53,538 bases of DNA from an uncultured Lachnospiraceae bacterium (GCA_910584725.1 CAJUBE010000012.1:62440-115977), one strand, 5' to 3'. Shown: positions 16,137-25,559, counted from the first letter of the stretch. The notes: a model not told the origin generated them from the letters alone. Made by a program: numbers and translations.

Positions 16137-17858
16137 TCACCCCTCCTCCGTTTTTCTGTGCGCTTCCTCGTAGGCGATAAACCGTTCCGTAAATTCCTGC
16201 GGGTTTTCTATGCCGCACGCCACGCTCAGCGTGTAAAGACTCGTCTCCTTCAGATTCGCCCGCTCCACCAGTTCCGGGTCGTTCAGCACATGCGCCGCGG
16301 TGGTGTCCGCAAGCAGCTCTCCCTCGCAAAACACGATGGCTCTCGGCGTGTACTCTAACATCAGGTGCATGTCGTGGGTAATCATCACGATGGTAAAACC
16401 CTGCGCGTTCAGTTCCTTCAAAAACTCCATAATCTCCGTATAGTGATGATAGTCCTGCCCCGCCGTCGGCTCATCCAGAATAATCATCTGCGGGCGCTGC
16501 ACCAGAATACCCGCGATCGTCACGCGCTTTTTCTGTCCGAAGGAAAGCGCCGACACCGGCCATTTGCGGAAAGGATAAAGCCCGCAGATTTTCAAGGTTT
16601 CCTCCACCCGCTCCTTTCTCTCCTCCGCGCTCATGTTTCCGGCTAAAAGCGCCATCTCCACCTCGTCCCAGATCAGGGGCTTGGAGATCATCTGGTTGGG
16701 GTTCTGCATCACATAGCCGATCCTCTGCGCCCGCTCCTTGATGGTGTCGCCCGAAATGTCCCTGCCGGAAAGACAGATCCTGCCCGCCGTGGGCTTCTCA
16801 AATCCGCAGATCAGCTTTGCCAGCGTGCTCTTTCCCGCGCCGTTTTTGCCGACGATACTGACCATCTCGCCCTCTCTCACGGAAAAACTCACATCCCTAA
16901 GATTGGTTCTCTCCGGCGTATAGCCGAACGTGAGGTTCTCCACACTGAGAAGCACCGGATTCTCTTTTTCTTCTTTCGCGTATCCGCCGTTTGCCAGATA
17001 CCAGCTTAACACCCTTTCTCTCTGCTCTGTGGATAGCCGCAGACTGCCCACATGCTGGGGCTCGATCTCCTTCGTGACAGGTACGCCCGCATAGCGCAAC
17101 GCCGTCAGATAGAGCGGTTCCCGAATGCCGTGCTCCAACAGCATCTTCCCGGTCAGAAAATCTTTGGTGGGCATATCCGCCACAACCCTGCCCTCGTCCA
17201 TCAGCACGATGCGGTCCACTCTGCGCCAGAGCACATCCTCCAGACGGTGCTCAATGATAATCACAGCCGCCCCGGTGCGCTCCTGTATGCGGTCAATCAG
17301 CTCTATGGTCGCCCTGCCCGCCGCCGGGTCCAGATTTGCCAGCGGCTCGTCAAAGAGGAGCGCCTGCACTTTCTCCACCATGACACCCGCCAGACTGACC
17401 CGCTGCTTCTGTCCGCCGGAAAGCTCGTGGGGCGCGTACTCCAGATGATGGTCGATATCTACTAACTTTGCAACCTCCCGCACCGTCTCCTTCATGTCGT
17501 CCTGCGGCACACAGTCGTTTTCCAGCGCAAAGGCAATGTCCTCCCCCACCGTCAAGCCGATAAACTGCCCGTCCGTATCCTGCAAAACCGTTCCCACAAT
17601 CTGGCTCAGCTCAAAAATGCTTTCCTTCGCCGGGTCTTTTCCGCCCACCAGAAGGGATCCTGTGCTCTCTCCCGGGTAGGCATAGGGAATCAGTCCGTTG
17701 ATACAGCTCCCAACGGTGCTTTTGCCGCTGCCGGACGCGCCCGCAATCAGCACTTTTTCTCCCGGGTAAATGTCCAGATTGATGTGATAAAGCGTGGGAC
17801 TTGCCTGCGCCAGATACTGAAATCCGTAATCCTTAAAAGAAATGATAGGCTCCGCCAT
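16137..17858 (-). CDS. ECF transporter ATPase, two fused ABC domains
   Basis: This 573-residue protein carries both ECF ATPases in one chain. Domain 1 has Walker A GASGSGKST (about 38-46), signature LSGGQKQR and Walker B ALLFDEPLANLD. Domain 2 (from about 310) has GKNGAGKST, LSFGQKKR and MIILDEPTAGQD. Fused A-A' proteins are typical of dedicated systems related to YkoD. The ATG at 17858 follows GAGGAG with seven bases between. Its gene lies after the S component, with an attenuator-like hairpin in the gap, and before the T component with a 1-bp gap. Confidence 0.94.
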   Translation of the reverse strand: MAEPIISFKDYGFQYLAQASPTLYHINLDIYPGEKVLIAGASGSGKSTVGSCINGLIPYAYPGESTGSLLVGGKDPAKESIFELSQIVGTVLQDTDGQFIGLTVGEDIAFALENDCVPQDDMKETVREVAKLVDIDHHLEYAPHELSGGQKQRVSLAGVMVEKVQALLFDEPLANLDPAAGRATIELIDRIQERTGAAVIIIEHRLEDVLWRRVDRIVLMDEGRVVADMPTKDFLTGKMLLEHGIREPLYLTALRYAGVPVTKEIEPQHVGSLRLSTEQRERVLSWYLANGGYAKEEKENPVLLSVENLTFGYTPERTNLRDVSFSVREGEMVSIVGKNGAGKSTLAKLICGFEKPTAGRICLSGRDISGDTIKERAQRIGYVMQNPNQMISKPLIWDEVEMALLAGNMSAEERKERVEETLKICGLYPFRKWPVSALSFGQKKRVTIAGILVQRPQMIILDEPTAGQDYHHYTEIMEFLKELNAQGFTIVMITHDMHLMLEYTPRAIVFCEGELLADTTAAHVLNDPELVERANLKETSLYTLSVACGIENPQEFTERFIAYEEAHRKTEEG

Positions 17859-17900
17859 GTCGTTTCTCCTCACTGTGATATGTGATATCTTCCTGCAAAA

Positions 17901-17948
17901 GAAAAGCGTAGGCAGGCTGGAAGCGCCTCGCATTCCAAGTCTGCCTAC
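17901..17948 (-). terminator. Attenuator-like hairpin between S and ATPase genes
   Basis: GTAGGCAG (17908-17915) pairs with CTGCCTAC (17941-17948), with a further GGAA/TTCC pairing inside. On the minus strand it is followed by GCTTTTCTTTT. It could lower ATPase and T expression relative to the S component. Confidence 0.6.
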
Positions 17949-17956
17949 TATTCTCC

Positions 17957-18499
17957 TTAGTCCTCTTTCTCCAGAGACCCCTTCTTCACCACGGTCTTGG
18001 CATAGCCCAGCAGCAGCAGGGTTCCCACTACGCCGGTGGTAATGATATTCGCCACCGCAGCCATCAGTCCCTGCGCAAACAGCTTTTCAACCGGCTCCGC
18101 ATAGATCAGAATATCCAGCACGGGCGCCACCAGTCCCCACGCCAGAACATGGGCGATCACCTGCGCCACATTGAAGCGGATCAGCTTCTTGCTGTCAATC
18201 CCTTCCTCCACGTTCATCTTCATAGTTAAAAGACCGATCACCAGTCCTACGAATGCGGAAGCGATAATCCAGCTCCACCATGGACCGTAGCTCGTCGCGT
18301 CAATCAGCGTATGACCGATAAAGCCGATGACAACGCCCGCAATGGGTCCGAAGAGTGTGGCAAACACCGCCTCGATCGCATACTGTAAGCTGATGTTCGT
18401 GTTCGGCACGGGCGACGGAATCGCAACCTTACCGAGAACGAAGAACAGTGCCGCGCCGATACCGATCGCAACGACGCTCTTTACAGATAACTTTTTCAT
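17957..18499 (-). CDS. ECF transporter S component (UPF0397 family)
   Basis: This is a 180-residue membrane protein that binds the substrate of the ECF complex. It has about five hydrophobic helices and the family pattern PNTNISLQYAIEAVFATLFG, followed by GFIGHTLIDATSYGPWWSWI. That places it in UPF0397 / the Pfam family labelled ECF riboflavin-type S component. The true ligand is not established by the sequence. The start at 18499 follows GGGAGGAC; the longer frame would begin inside the promoter. A near-consensus promoter drives the S-A-T operon. The short leader leaves no room for a known riboswitch. Confidence 0.88.
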   Translation of the reverse strand: MKKLSVKSVVAIGIGAALFFVLGKVAIPSPVPNTNISLQYAIEAVFATLFGPIAGVVIGFIGHTLIDATSYGPWWSWIIASAFVGLVIGLLTMKMNVEEGIDSKKLIRFNVAQVIAHVLAWGLVAPVLDILIYAEPVEKLFAQGLMAAVANIITTGVVGTLLLLGYAKTVVKKGSLEKED

Positions 18500-18547
18500 A
18501 AAAAAGTCCTCCCTCATATGTATTTTATTGGTTTTCAAACCTTCTCT

Positions 18548-18577
18548 ATTATAGTCTGTGATACGACGGAATGTCAA
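18548..18577 (-). promoter_or_regulatory. Promoter of the ECF operon
   Basis: Consensus TTGACA (18572-18577) and TATAAT (18548-18553) on the minus strand are separated by 18 bp. The leader to the S-component ATG is about 40 nt and holds only a small GGTTTGAAAACC hairpin. Confidence 0.8.
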
Positions 18578-18635
18578 CCGCCCGTCAAATCCTGCTGCCC
18601 TACGTTCAGCCCACGCCCATCCGCATCCGGCTGAA

Positions 18636-20000
18636 CTAGTTTTTGAAGCTGTGGATCGGCGCAGGGATCCGTCCCCCGCGGTTCACAAACGCCTCGCAGG
18701 AAAACCCGTTTACCGGCATCACCGGCGCATAGCCGAAGAGTCCGCCAAACTCCACCTTCTCCCCGACGCCCTTGCCGATGGCAGGGATAATGCGCACCGC
18801 CGTGGTCTTCTGGTTCACCATGCCGATCGCCATCTCGTCCGCAATGATGCCCGCAATCGTCGTGTTAGGCGTGTCACCGGGAATCGCCAGCATGTCAAGC
18901 CCCACGGAGCAGACACAGGTCATTGCCTCCAGTTTCTCTATGGTGAGCGCACCCGCCGTCACCGCGTCGATCATGCCCTGATCCTCGCTGACGGGGATAA
19001 ACGCGCCGCTCAAGCCCCCCACATAGGAGGACGCCATCACGCCGCCCTTTTTCACCTGATCGTTTAAGAGCGCAAGCGCCGCCGTGGTTCCCGGCGCACC
19101 CGCATATTCCAGTCCGATCTCGCACAGAATATCCGCCACGCTGTCGCCGATCGCCGGCGTGGGCGCAAGGGACAAATCCACGATACCGAAGGGAATGTGT
19201 AACATCCGGGACGCCTCCTGCGCCACAAGCTGCCCCACCCGCGTCACTTTGAAAGCGGTCTTTTTGATTGTCTCGCAGAGCACCTCAAAATTCTCGCCCC
19301 GCACCCGCTGTAAGGCAGTCTTTACCACACCCGGACCACTGACGCCCACATTGATCACCGCGTCCGCCTCGGTCACGCCGTGGAACGCGCCCGCCATAAA
19401 GGGATTGTCGTCCGGCGCGTTGCAGAACACCACCAGTTTCATGCAGTCGGCGCTGTCCTGTTCTTTGCTGATCAGAGCCGTCTCCTTGATGATATCTCCC
19501 ATCAGCCGCACGGCGTCCATATTGATGCCCGTCTTGGTGGAACCCAGATTCACGGAACTGCAGACCCGCTCCGTGGCGTGCAGCGCCTGCGGAATCGAAC
19601 GGATCAGCATCTCGTCCGCCTTCGTCATGCCCTTTGACACAAGCGCGGAATAGCCGCCGATCAAGTTGACCCCTACCGCCTGTGCCGCCCGGTCCATGGT
19701 TTTTGCCAGCGTCACAAAATCCTCGCTGCCTTTACATGCCGCGCCGCCCACAAGCGCCATCGGCGTGACGGAGATTCTCTTATTGACTATGGGAATGCCG
19801 AACTCCTTCTCAATCGCCTCCCCGGTCTTTACCAGATCCTTCGCCGTTTCGGTGATCTTCTCGTAAACCTGATCGTTTACCTTCTGCAAGTCACCGTCAA
19901 TACAGTCCAAAAGACTGATCCCCAACGTGATGGTGCGCACATCCAGATTCTCTTTGGCGATCATTTCATTGGTTTCAGCCACCTCAAATAAATTTATCAT
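18636..20000 (-). CDS. UPF0210 (PFL/DUF711) family protein
   Basis: This is a 454-residue cytosolic protein of the UPF0210/DUF711 family, whose biochemical role is not established. The sequence is full length, with the family's NLGSTKTGINMDAV, VGVSGPGVVKTAL and PGTTAALALLNDQVKKGG blocks. The ATG has a GAGAGGAA site. It lies 26 bp after an ACT-domain gene, a pairing conserved across many Firmicutes and archaea. This suggests that the ACT protein senses a ligand for it (inference). Transcription probably starts at the upp promoter. Confidence 0.92.
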   Translation of the reverse strand: MINLFEVAETNEMIAKENLDVRTITLGISLLDCIDGDLQKVNDQVYEKITETAKDLVKTGEAIEKEFGIPIVNKRISVTPMALVGGAACKGSEDFVTLAKTMDRAAQAVGVNLIGGYSALVSKGMTKADEMLIRSIPQALHATERVCSSVNLGSTKTGINMDAVRLMGDIIKETALISKEQDSADCMKLVVFCNAPDDNPFMAGAFHGVTEADAVINVGVSGPGVVKTALQRVRGENFEVLCETIKKTAFKVTRVGQLVAQEASRMLHIPFGIVDLSLAPTPAIGDSVADILCEIGLEYAGAPGTTAALALLNDQVKKGGVMASSYVGGLSGAFIPVSEDQGMIDAVTAGALTIEKLEAMTCVCSVGLDMLAIPGDTPNTTIAGIIADEMAIGMVNQKTTAVRIIPAIGKGVGEKVEFGGLFGYAPVMPVNGFSCEAFVNRGGRIPAPIHSFKN

Positions 20001-20026
20001 GGTTTTCCTCTCTCCCCTAGACTCAC

Positions 20027-20299
20027 CTAAATCCTGTGCATCTGGTCAAATATCTCTTCTTTCTGGCACTTGATGACGACACCGATCTCCTCACCGAGCG
20101 CGTTCAGTTCGTCCACGATCACCCCGAAATCCTTGTCGGTCTGGTTCGTGTCCACGATCATCATCATGTTGAAGAACCCCTGCACGATGGTCTGGGAGAT
20201 ATCCAGTATATTGATCCTGTTGTCTGCCAGATAAGTGCATACCTTTGCAATAATACCCACTGTGTCTTTTCCAACTACCGTGATAATTGTCTTTTTCAT
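20027..20299 (-). CDS. ACT-domain protein (UPF0237)
   Basis: This is a 90-residue single ACT domain (KKTIITVVGKDTVGIIAKVC at the start) of the UPF0237 family. ACT domains bind small ligands, often amino acids, and form dimers. It has no catalytic part, so a regulatory role for the UPF0210 protein encoded next is likely but inferred. The start follows GAGGAG. The gene lies between upp and the UPF0210 gene. Confidence 0.92.
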   Translation of the reverse strand: MKKTIITVVGKDTVGIIAKVCTYLADNRINILDISQTIVQGFFNMMMIVDTNQTDKDFGVIVDELNALGEEIGVVIKCQKEEIFDQMHRI

Positions 20300-20350
20300 A
20301 GTCTCCTCTTTTCTTTCCCTTTCTAAGCCGCCCGTTTTCTTTCGCGGCAG

Positions 20351-20980
20351 TTATTTTGTCCCAAAGATCCTGTCTCCGGCATCGCCCACGCCGGGACAGA
20401 TATAGGCGTTCTCGTTCAGACAGCGGTCGATATGCCCGATATAAATCTGCACGTCCGGGTGATCCTTCCTCATCCGCTCCACACCCTCCGGCGCGGCGAT
20501 AATGCACATAAACTTGATATTTCTGCCCCCGTGCTCCTTGATGAAGCGCACCGCCTGCGACCCGGAACCGCCCGTGGCGAGCATGGGATCCAGCACGATG
20601 ATGGTCCGCTGGTCAATGGGTTCCGGCAGCTTACAGTAATACTCGTGGGGTTCGTGCGTCTCTGGATCCCGATACAGTCCGATATGCCCCACCTTGGCGC
20701 TCGGCACCAGCGCGAGAATACCGTTTACCATACCAAGCCCCGCGCGCAGAATCGGCACCACCGCCAGTTTCTTTCCCGCAATTCTCGGCGACATGCAGGT
20801 CTCAATCGGCGTCTCCACCTCCACATCTTCTAACGGGAGATCCCTGAGCGCCTCATAACCCATCAGCATGGCGATCTCCTCGATACATTTCCTGAATTCA
20901 TTTGTGCCGGTGCCGATGTCCCTGATCTGCGAAATCTTATGCTGAATTAACGGATGTTCCATCACAAATACATTTTCCAT
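20351..20980 (-). CDS. upp: Uracil phosphoribosyltransferase
   Basis: This enzyme converts uracil and PRPP into UMP for pyrimidine salvage in the cytosol. The 209 residues match the family length. The PRPP-binding loop DPMLATGGSGSQAV and the uracil-site region ICPGVGDAGDRIFGT are intact, and VPILRAGLGMV is conserved. The ATG at 20980 follows GGAGG; the upstream in-frame start is rejected because it overlaps the promoter. It is first in a probable operon with the ACT and UPF0210 genes. Confidence 0.96.
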   Translation of the reverse strand: MENVFVMEHPLIQHKISQIRDIGTGTNEFRKCIEEIAMLMGYEALRDLPLEDVEVETPIETCMSPRIAGKKLAVVPILRAGLGMVNGILALVPSAKVGHIGLYRDPETHEPHEYYCKLPEPIDQRTIIVLDPMLATGGSGSQAVRFIKEHGGRNIKFMCIIAAPEGVERMRKDHPDVQIYIGHIDRCLNENAYICPGVGDAGDRIFGTK

Positions 20981-21024
20981 TTTATCCTCCGTCTGTGTCA
21001 GAATCTTTTTTTCCTCTCTAATAG

Positions 21025-21053
21025 ATCGTAGCGATTTCTTCGCCACATGTCAA
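21025..21053 (-). promoter_or_regulatory. Promoter of upp operon
   Basis: On the minus strand TTGACA (21048-21053) and TACGAT (21025-21030) are 17 bp apart. The leader of about 40 nt has no visible attenuator. Confidence 0.75.
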
Positions 21054-21082
21054 TCATGGATTTGTCTCCGCAGCTGTCAAAC

Positions 21083-21125
21083 GCAAAAAAACACCCCGAT
21101 CGCCACAGACCAGAGGTGTTTTGCG
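21083..21125 (-). terminator. Intrinsic terminator after the response regulator
   Basis: On the minus strand GCAAAACACC and GGTGTTTT form the stem, separated by about 18 nt. It ends in a run of seven T. It closes the two-component operon and isolates it from the upp promoter. Confidence 0.8.
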
Positions 21126-21126
21126 C

Positions 21127-21861
21127 TTATTGATGCTGTTTTCTGTACTCGGAAGGGGACTGTCCCTTTATCTTTTTAAAAACCCTCGAAAAATATTTCT
21201 CATCCCGGAATCCCACCTTATAAGCAATCTCATAGGTTTTCAGATAATTCTGCCGCAGATAGGCACAGGCATGTTCCACACGAATTTCATTCAGGTAATC
21301 GACAAACCCTTTTGCCATCTGTCTCTGAAAAAGCGTGGATAGATATCCCGCCGATATACCGACCTTCTGCGCCACATCCGCGAGCATCAAGTTCTCGTAA
21401 TAATGCTCCTCCACATATTCCCTTGCCAGCTCCACCAGATAATCTTTTTCTTCCGCCGACTCCATCCGGGGCTGCTCCACCACTCCGAACAGCTCATCCG
21501 CCGCGTAATTCACCATCCGCAAAATATCGGATGACCTCACCGGCTTAAGCAGGTACTCCTTTGCGCCCAGCCGCAATGCCTGCTGACAGTATTTAAATTC
21601 ATCGTAGGCGCTGAGTATCATCGTATACGGCAGGGCGTCCGCGCGCCTTGCCTCCTGCATCACCTCGATCCCGGTCATCAGCGGCATCTGCACATCCAGA
21701 AACATGATATCCGGCTTATCCCGGAGTATCATATCCAGAGCCTCCTTTCCGTTGGCGGCAAGATAGATTTTGTCAAAGCGGTCCGTATGCAGTTGTATGT
21801 ATTTTGCAATGCCGTTGCGGATGGTATCCTCATCATCCGCAATCAGTAATTTTATGCTCAT
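21127..21861 (-). CDS. Response regulator, receiver plus AraC-type HTH (YesN type)
   Basis: This 244-residue DNA-binding regulator has a receiver domain (1-120) with the acidic pair IADDED, the phospho-acceptor Asp in MFLDVQMP and the switch Lys in YLLKPVRSS. A C-terminal AraC double helix-turn-helix ends in YKVGFRDEKYFSRVFKKIKG. It overlaps the kinase gene by 29 bp, an obvious pair. YesM/YesN-type systems typically control adjacent carbohydrate ABC transporter genes. Here the two permease genes and a binding-protein gene are immediately upstream, so they are the likely targets. Confidence 0.93.
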   Translation of the reverse strand: MSIKLLIADDEDTIRNGIAKYIQLHTDRFDKIYLAANGKEALDMILRDKPDIMFLDVQMPLMTGIEVMQEARRADALPYTMILSAYDEFKYCQQALRLGAKEYLLKPVRSSDILRMVNYAADELFGVVEQPRMESAEEKDYLVELAREYVEEHYYENLMLADVAQKVGISAGYLSTLFQRQMAKGFVDYLNEIRVEHACAYLRQNYLKTYEIAYKVGFRDEKYFSRVFKKIKGQSPSEYRKQHQ

Positions 21862-23689
21862 TTCGCCTGATCTCCTTCAATCCACAGGGAACAGTGATAA
21901 CCACCGTGGTTCCGCGGCCCACCCGGCTCTCGATTCGCAGCTCGTAGTTCTCATGGTAGATAAGTTCCAGACGTTCCCTCACATTCCTGATCGCATATCT
22001 TCCAATCCGCTGGCTTGCATACTTGCGGTTGTCCGCCTTGTCCCAGATCGCCTCCAGCTGTTCGCCGCTCATACCGACGCCCGTATCCGCAATCCGGAAA
22101 ACCATATTTTTGTCATTTTTTATCCCGGTCACACGCAGGATATAGCTGCCATCCGCGCTCTCAAATCCATGCACGATGGCGTTTTCCACAAAGGGCTGCA
22201 GAATCAGCTTGGGAATCTCCTCCTCCAGAATTTCCTGCTCTAAAGATATCTCATACGTCAGCCGTTTCCCAAAACGCATTTTCTGGATATGCAGATACCG
22301 TTCCAGAAGCTCCGCCTCCGTCTGTACCGTCACGATACCGTCACCCCGGTTCAGGACGAGCCGGAATAGCTGCGAGAGCGATAAAATATCCTCCGAAATC
22401 TCTTCATTGCCCGATTCCGTCGCCTTCCAATAGAGCGAATCCAGTGTGTTGTAAAGGAAGTGCGGATTGATCTGTGCCTGCAGCGTATCCAGTTCGCTCT
22501 CTCTCTCCTTGATTGCCAGCACATAGTTTTTATCAATCAGCTCCCTGATGTCGTCAACCATTCTGTTAAAACAGGCGGATGCCTCTCCCACCTCATCCTG
22601 CGTCATCACATCTACTTTCTGGCTGAAATCTCCCCGCATAAAGTTTTCCATGGCAACCCGCAGCGTATACAACGGTTTGGAAACCAGATTGGAGACGACG
22701 AGCAGAACCGGGTACAGCCCGAACAGAAACCCGACCAGCAGCGCAAGCGGCGCGAAAATGATCGTATCGCTCAGATCGTTCCACCCTATCCGGTGCACAA
22801 TTTCATATATAACCGTTCCCGTCTCTTCATCCTGACACTGATAAATAAGATAATTGCCCAGAGCGCTCTTTTTGACTTTCTCCTTCTCATCCGGCACAAA
22901 GACAGTCGCTGCAAGCATCTCGGAAAGCAGCTCATCCTCTATGCCGCCGCAGCGCACAAGTTCCGCGCCGTACTCGCTCATCACCACCACAGACGCCTCC
23001 GGGCGGCGGAGGGAGTTTCTGCAGATGTCGTCAAAAATTTCCGCGGAAGACCCGATCACCAGATAACCCAGCCTGTTCTTCCGCGCCATATCGTAAATTT
23101 CACGGTACATGACAATTTTTTCATTCAGATTCACCTGATAGGTGTCATTCTGTCCATTCTGGCTGCGCCCCACTCTCTGCCAGAGGAACTTTCCCTTTTC
23201 CTGCACGGCGAGCTTGTAAATTTCCTGCTTCCTTACCCGCTCCATATCCCCCAGATAAGCGGAGGAACGGTCGATACAGTTTAAATAAGGGTTGATGTCG
23301 TTCTCCGGGTACAAAGCGACGCTTTTAATCTGTCCGTCTATTGCCACCATGTCCTGAATGATCTTCATGGGCGCGCGGTTTTGCCAGAGTCTGGCGTTAC
23401 GGTTCAGCTCCTCCGGGTCATCCGCCGTCAGGATCTGCTTCACCTCATCGTTGATGCTGATGTAAGTTCCCATCTCCATAATGTTCTTCTGCACCACACT
23501 GATGCTGTCCGATATATTCCGCACATCCTGCACGCAGCGGTTCTCTTCGTTTTTCACAGCCACTCGGTAATTGTGCGCGAGGAGGAGCATACTGATCAGC
23601 AGTAAAATGGGCGTAATAATCGCGTAACTGTAAAAAACCAGTTTCTTCCTGATACTCAGCTTCGCAATCCAGTTTCTGATCCGTCCCAT
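21833..23689 (-). CDS. Sensor histidine kinase (YesM type)
   Basis: This 618-residue membrane kinase has an N-terminal helix (about 15-37), an extracytoplasmic sensor region to about 290, a second helix and then a HAMP domain (NLVSKPLYTLRVAME). The His_kinase domain has its phospho-acceptor in INPHFLYNTLDS. An HATPase domain follows with FVENAIVHG (N box) and IADTGVGMSG (G1). The GGAGGG site fixes the ATG. It probably senses a sugar or the loaded binding protein outside the cell (inference from family). It is encoded just after the permeases on the same strand. Confidence 0.93.
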   Translation of the reverse strand: MGRIRNWIAKLSIRKKLVFYSYAIITPILLLISMLLLAHNYRVAVKNEENRCVQDVRNISDSISVVQKNIMEMGTYISINDEVKQILTADDPEELNRNARLWQNRAPMKIIQDMVAIDGQIKSVALYPENDINPYLNCIDRSSAYLGDMERVRKQEIYKLAVQEKGKFLWQRVGRSQNGQNDTYQVNLNEKIVMYREIYDMARKNRLGYLVIGSSAEIFDDICRNSLRRPEASVVVMSEYGAELVRCGGIEDELLSEMLAATVFVPDEKEKVKKSALGNYLIYQCQDEETGTVIYEIVHRIGWNDLSDTIIFAPLALLVGFLFGLYPVLLVVSNLVSKPLYTLRVAMENFMRGDFSQKVDVMTQDEVGEASACFNRMVDDIRELIDKNYVLAIKERESELDTLQAQINPHFLYNTLDSLYWKATESGNEEISEDILSLSQLFRLVLNRGDGIVTVQTEAELLERYLHIQKMRFGKRLTYEISLEQEILEEEIPKLILQPFVENAIVHGFESADGSYILRVTGIKNDKNMVFRIADTGVGMSGEQLEAIWDKADNRKYASQRIGRYAIRNVRERLELIYHENYELRIESRVGRGTTVVITVPCGLKEIRRNEHKITDCG

Positions 23690-23725
23690 GGCGCCCTCCG
23701 TTTATCGAATGAAATCTGATATATT

Positions 23726-24562
23726 CTATCCTTTTACGGCTCCCATTGCAACACCCTTTGTAATATGCTTGTTGAGAATGACATAGACGATAACCGCCGG
23801 CGCCGCCGTCAATGCCATCACCGCAAACTGCACCGCATAGTTGGAAGAATACTCGCCCGTAAACTCCAGCACGGAAAAGGGCAGCGTTTTCCATGTGGGC
23901 GTGCTCAGATAGGTGCTTGCCATCATAAACTCATTCCAGTTATTTAAAAATGTCATAATCGCCACCGTCGCGATGGAAGGCTTCAAAAGGGGCGTGACGA
24001 TCTGGAATACGATTCTGTATATCCCGCACCCGTCCATGACGGCGGCTTCCTCCAGTTCCTTCGGCAAAGACTGGATAAAACCCGTCATCAGGAACATACC
24101 CTGCGGAAGTGAAAACGCCACATAGGGAATCAGAAGCGCCCAGATCGTGTCCGTCAAATGCAGACCGCTGTAAATCTTATAATTCGGAAGCAGCGTCGCG
24201 TGAATCGGAATCATCATACCCATGACGAGCAAGGTGCTCACAAATCCGCTCAGTTTCCATTTCATACGCTGACAAGCGAACGCCGCCATAATGGATATGA
24301 TAACAACCAGAATAACCGCCGTCGTGTTGATCAGCACACTGTTTTTCAGGTAATGCAGAAAATTGCCGTCCACAAAAGCCTTCACATAATTATCCCACCG
24401 TATTTTTTCCGGAATGATGAGCAGTCCATTGGTAAACATCTCGTTGCTGCTTCCCAGCGAAAAATCAACGAGCCAGATCAGGGGAAACAACTGGATGACC
24501 GCAACCATAACTAGCACGATCCATAAAATTATCTTACCGATTTTTATATTGTTCTCTTTCAT
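23726..24562 (-). CDS. Carbohydrate ABC transporter permease (MalG type)
   Basis: This 278-residue inner-membrane permease of the CUT1 family has six predicted helices. The EAA loop appears as EAAVMDGCGIYRIVFQIVTP, the site that contacts the ATPase. The ATG at 24562 follows GGAGG with five bases between; the long upstream extension is out of character and runs through repeat DNA. Hairpin element copy 2 separates it from the first permease gene. No ATPase gene is present, so a shared MsmK-like ATPase encoded elsewhere is expected. Confidence 0.93.
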   Translation of the reverse strand: MKENNIKIGKIILWIVLVMVAVIQLFPLIWLVDFSLGSSNEMFTNGLLIIPEKIRWDNYVKAFVDGNFLHYLKNSVLINTTAVILVVIISIMAAFACQRMKWKLSGFVSTLLVMGMMIPIHATLLPNYKIYSGLHLTDTIWALLIPYVAFSLPQGMFLMTGFIQSLPKELEEAAVMDGCGIYRIVFQIVTPLLKPSIATVAIMTFLNNWNEFMMASTYLSTPTWKTLPFSVLEFTGEYSSNYAVQFAVMALTAAPAVIVYVILNKHITKGVAMGAVKG

Positions 24563-24591
24563 AGCCACCTCCATAGTTTCCAAATCTACAC

Positions 24592-24687
24592 GGAGAATGC
24601 CCGTATTTTGGCATTCTCCCGCGTGAAATTTAGTAATTCTTGACGTCTCGTCCAATAGCGAGACGTCTTTAGAATTACTTTTCACGC
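24592..24687. repeat. Composite hairpin element, copy 2
   Basis: Hairpin A is GGAGAATGCC (24592-24601) with GGCATTCTCC (24610-24619). Hairpin B has a base GCGTGAAA (24621-24628) with TTTCACGC (24680-24687). Its middle stem is GTAATTCT (24633-24640) with AGAATTAC (24671-24678). Its inner stem is GACGTCTCG (24642-24650) with CGAGACGTC (24659-24667) around the loop TCCAATAG. All stems are perfect. The right end runs into the last codons of the first permease gene. Confidence 0.92.
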
Positions 24688-25559
24688 TGTTCTTGTTTAT
24701 CCCGGAATATGGTGTTAAGCGCCACTGTCGCCAGCACACAGATGATGATAAACACCACGCCGATCGCATTGCCATAACCGTACTTAAATGCCTTGAACGC
24801 CTGCTGATACAGATAGTTCGCCGCAAACTGGGTGCTGTTGTTCGGACCGCCGTTTGTCAGAAGGTAAACCGTCTCCATCTGTTTCAGGGCGGAAATAATC
24901 GCCATCGTCACATTAATCTGGATCACCGGCTTCATAAGCGGCAGTGTAATCTTGAAAAAGGTCGTCCACCAGTTCGCCCCGTCGATGGAAGCCGCCTCGT
25001 ACAATACCGGGTCAATGTTTTTGATGCCCGTGTAATAAATCAACATGCCCCAGCCAAACCCATGCCAGATCAGCACGATCAAAACAGACCAGATCGCATT
25101 CTGCTGCGACAGCCAGTTAATCTTTCCCGGATGTCCAAATGCCTTGGCAATATTATTTAAGAGACCAAAATCCGGGTTGTAGATGAATTTCCAGAGGTAA
25201 GCAATGACCGCCACCGAAATGACATTCGGTATAAAGTAGATACAGCGGAAAACGCCCTCCGCCTTCCCCTGCAGCTTGTCAAGCACCGCGGCAACCAGAA
25301 TGGCCAGAGGATGCTGGATACATATGAACCCAATCGCCAGCAGAAGTGAATTTCTAAGTGATCTTCCAAACGCACTGTCATGGATTAAAGTCGCATAATT
25401 TTTAAAGCCCACCAGATGCGCTTCCCCCATACCCGTATAATCCGTAAAGCCGTAATAGACGCTCAGGCAGATCGGCGCCAGCACTGCAAACAGAAAAACC
25501 AGCAATCCCGGCAGCACCAGACTAAAGATAATCGGTTTGTTGCTATACAGTTTTTTCAT
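24675..25559 (-). CDS. Carbohydrate ABC transporter permease (MalF type)
   Basis: This 294-residue CUT1 permease has six membrane helices and the EAA loop EAASIDGANWWTTFFKITLP. The ATG at 25559 follows AAAGGAG. It pairs with the MalG-type permease and the binding protein. Its last codons (Arg-Glu-Lys-stop) lie inside hairpin element copy 2, so the element supplies the protein's C-terminus. A partial terminator between this gene and the binding-protein gene suggests lower expression of permeases than of the binding protein. Confidence 0.93.
   Translation of the reverse strand: MKKLYSNKPIIFSLVLPGLLVFLFAVLAPICLSVYYGFTDYTGMGEAHLVGFKNYATLIHDSAFGRSLRNSLLLAIGFICIQHPLAILVAAVLDKLQGKAEGVFRCIYFIPNVISVAVIAYLWKFIYNPDFGLLNNIAKAFGHPGKINWLSQQNAIWSVLIVLIWHGFGWGMLIYYTGIKNIDPVLYEAASIDGANWWTTFFKITLPLMKPVIQINVTMAIISALKQMETVYLLTNGGPNNSTQFAANYLYQQAFKAFKYGYGNAIGVVFIIICVLATVALNTIFRDKQEQREK

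Noticed and set aside
18500..18547. Riboswitch upstream of the ECF operon
   Set aside because: The leader is only about 40 nt and holds just a small hairpin, too short for FMN, TPP or cobalamin riboswitches.
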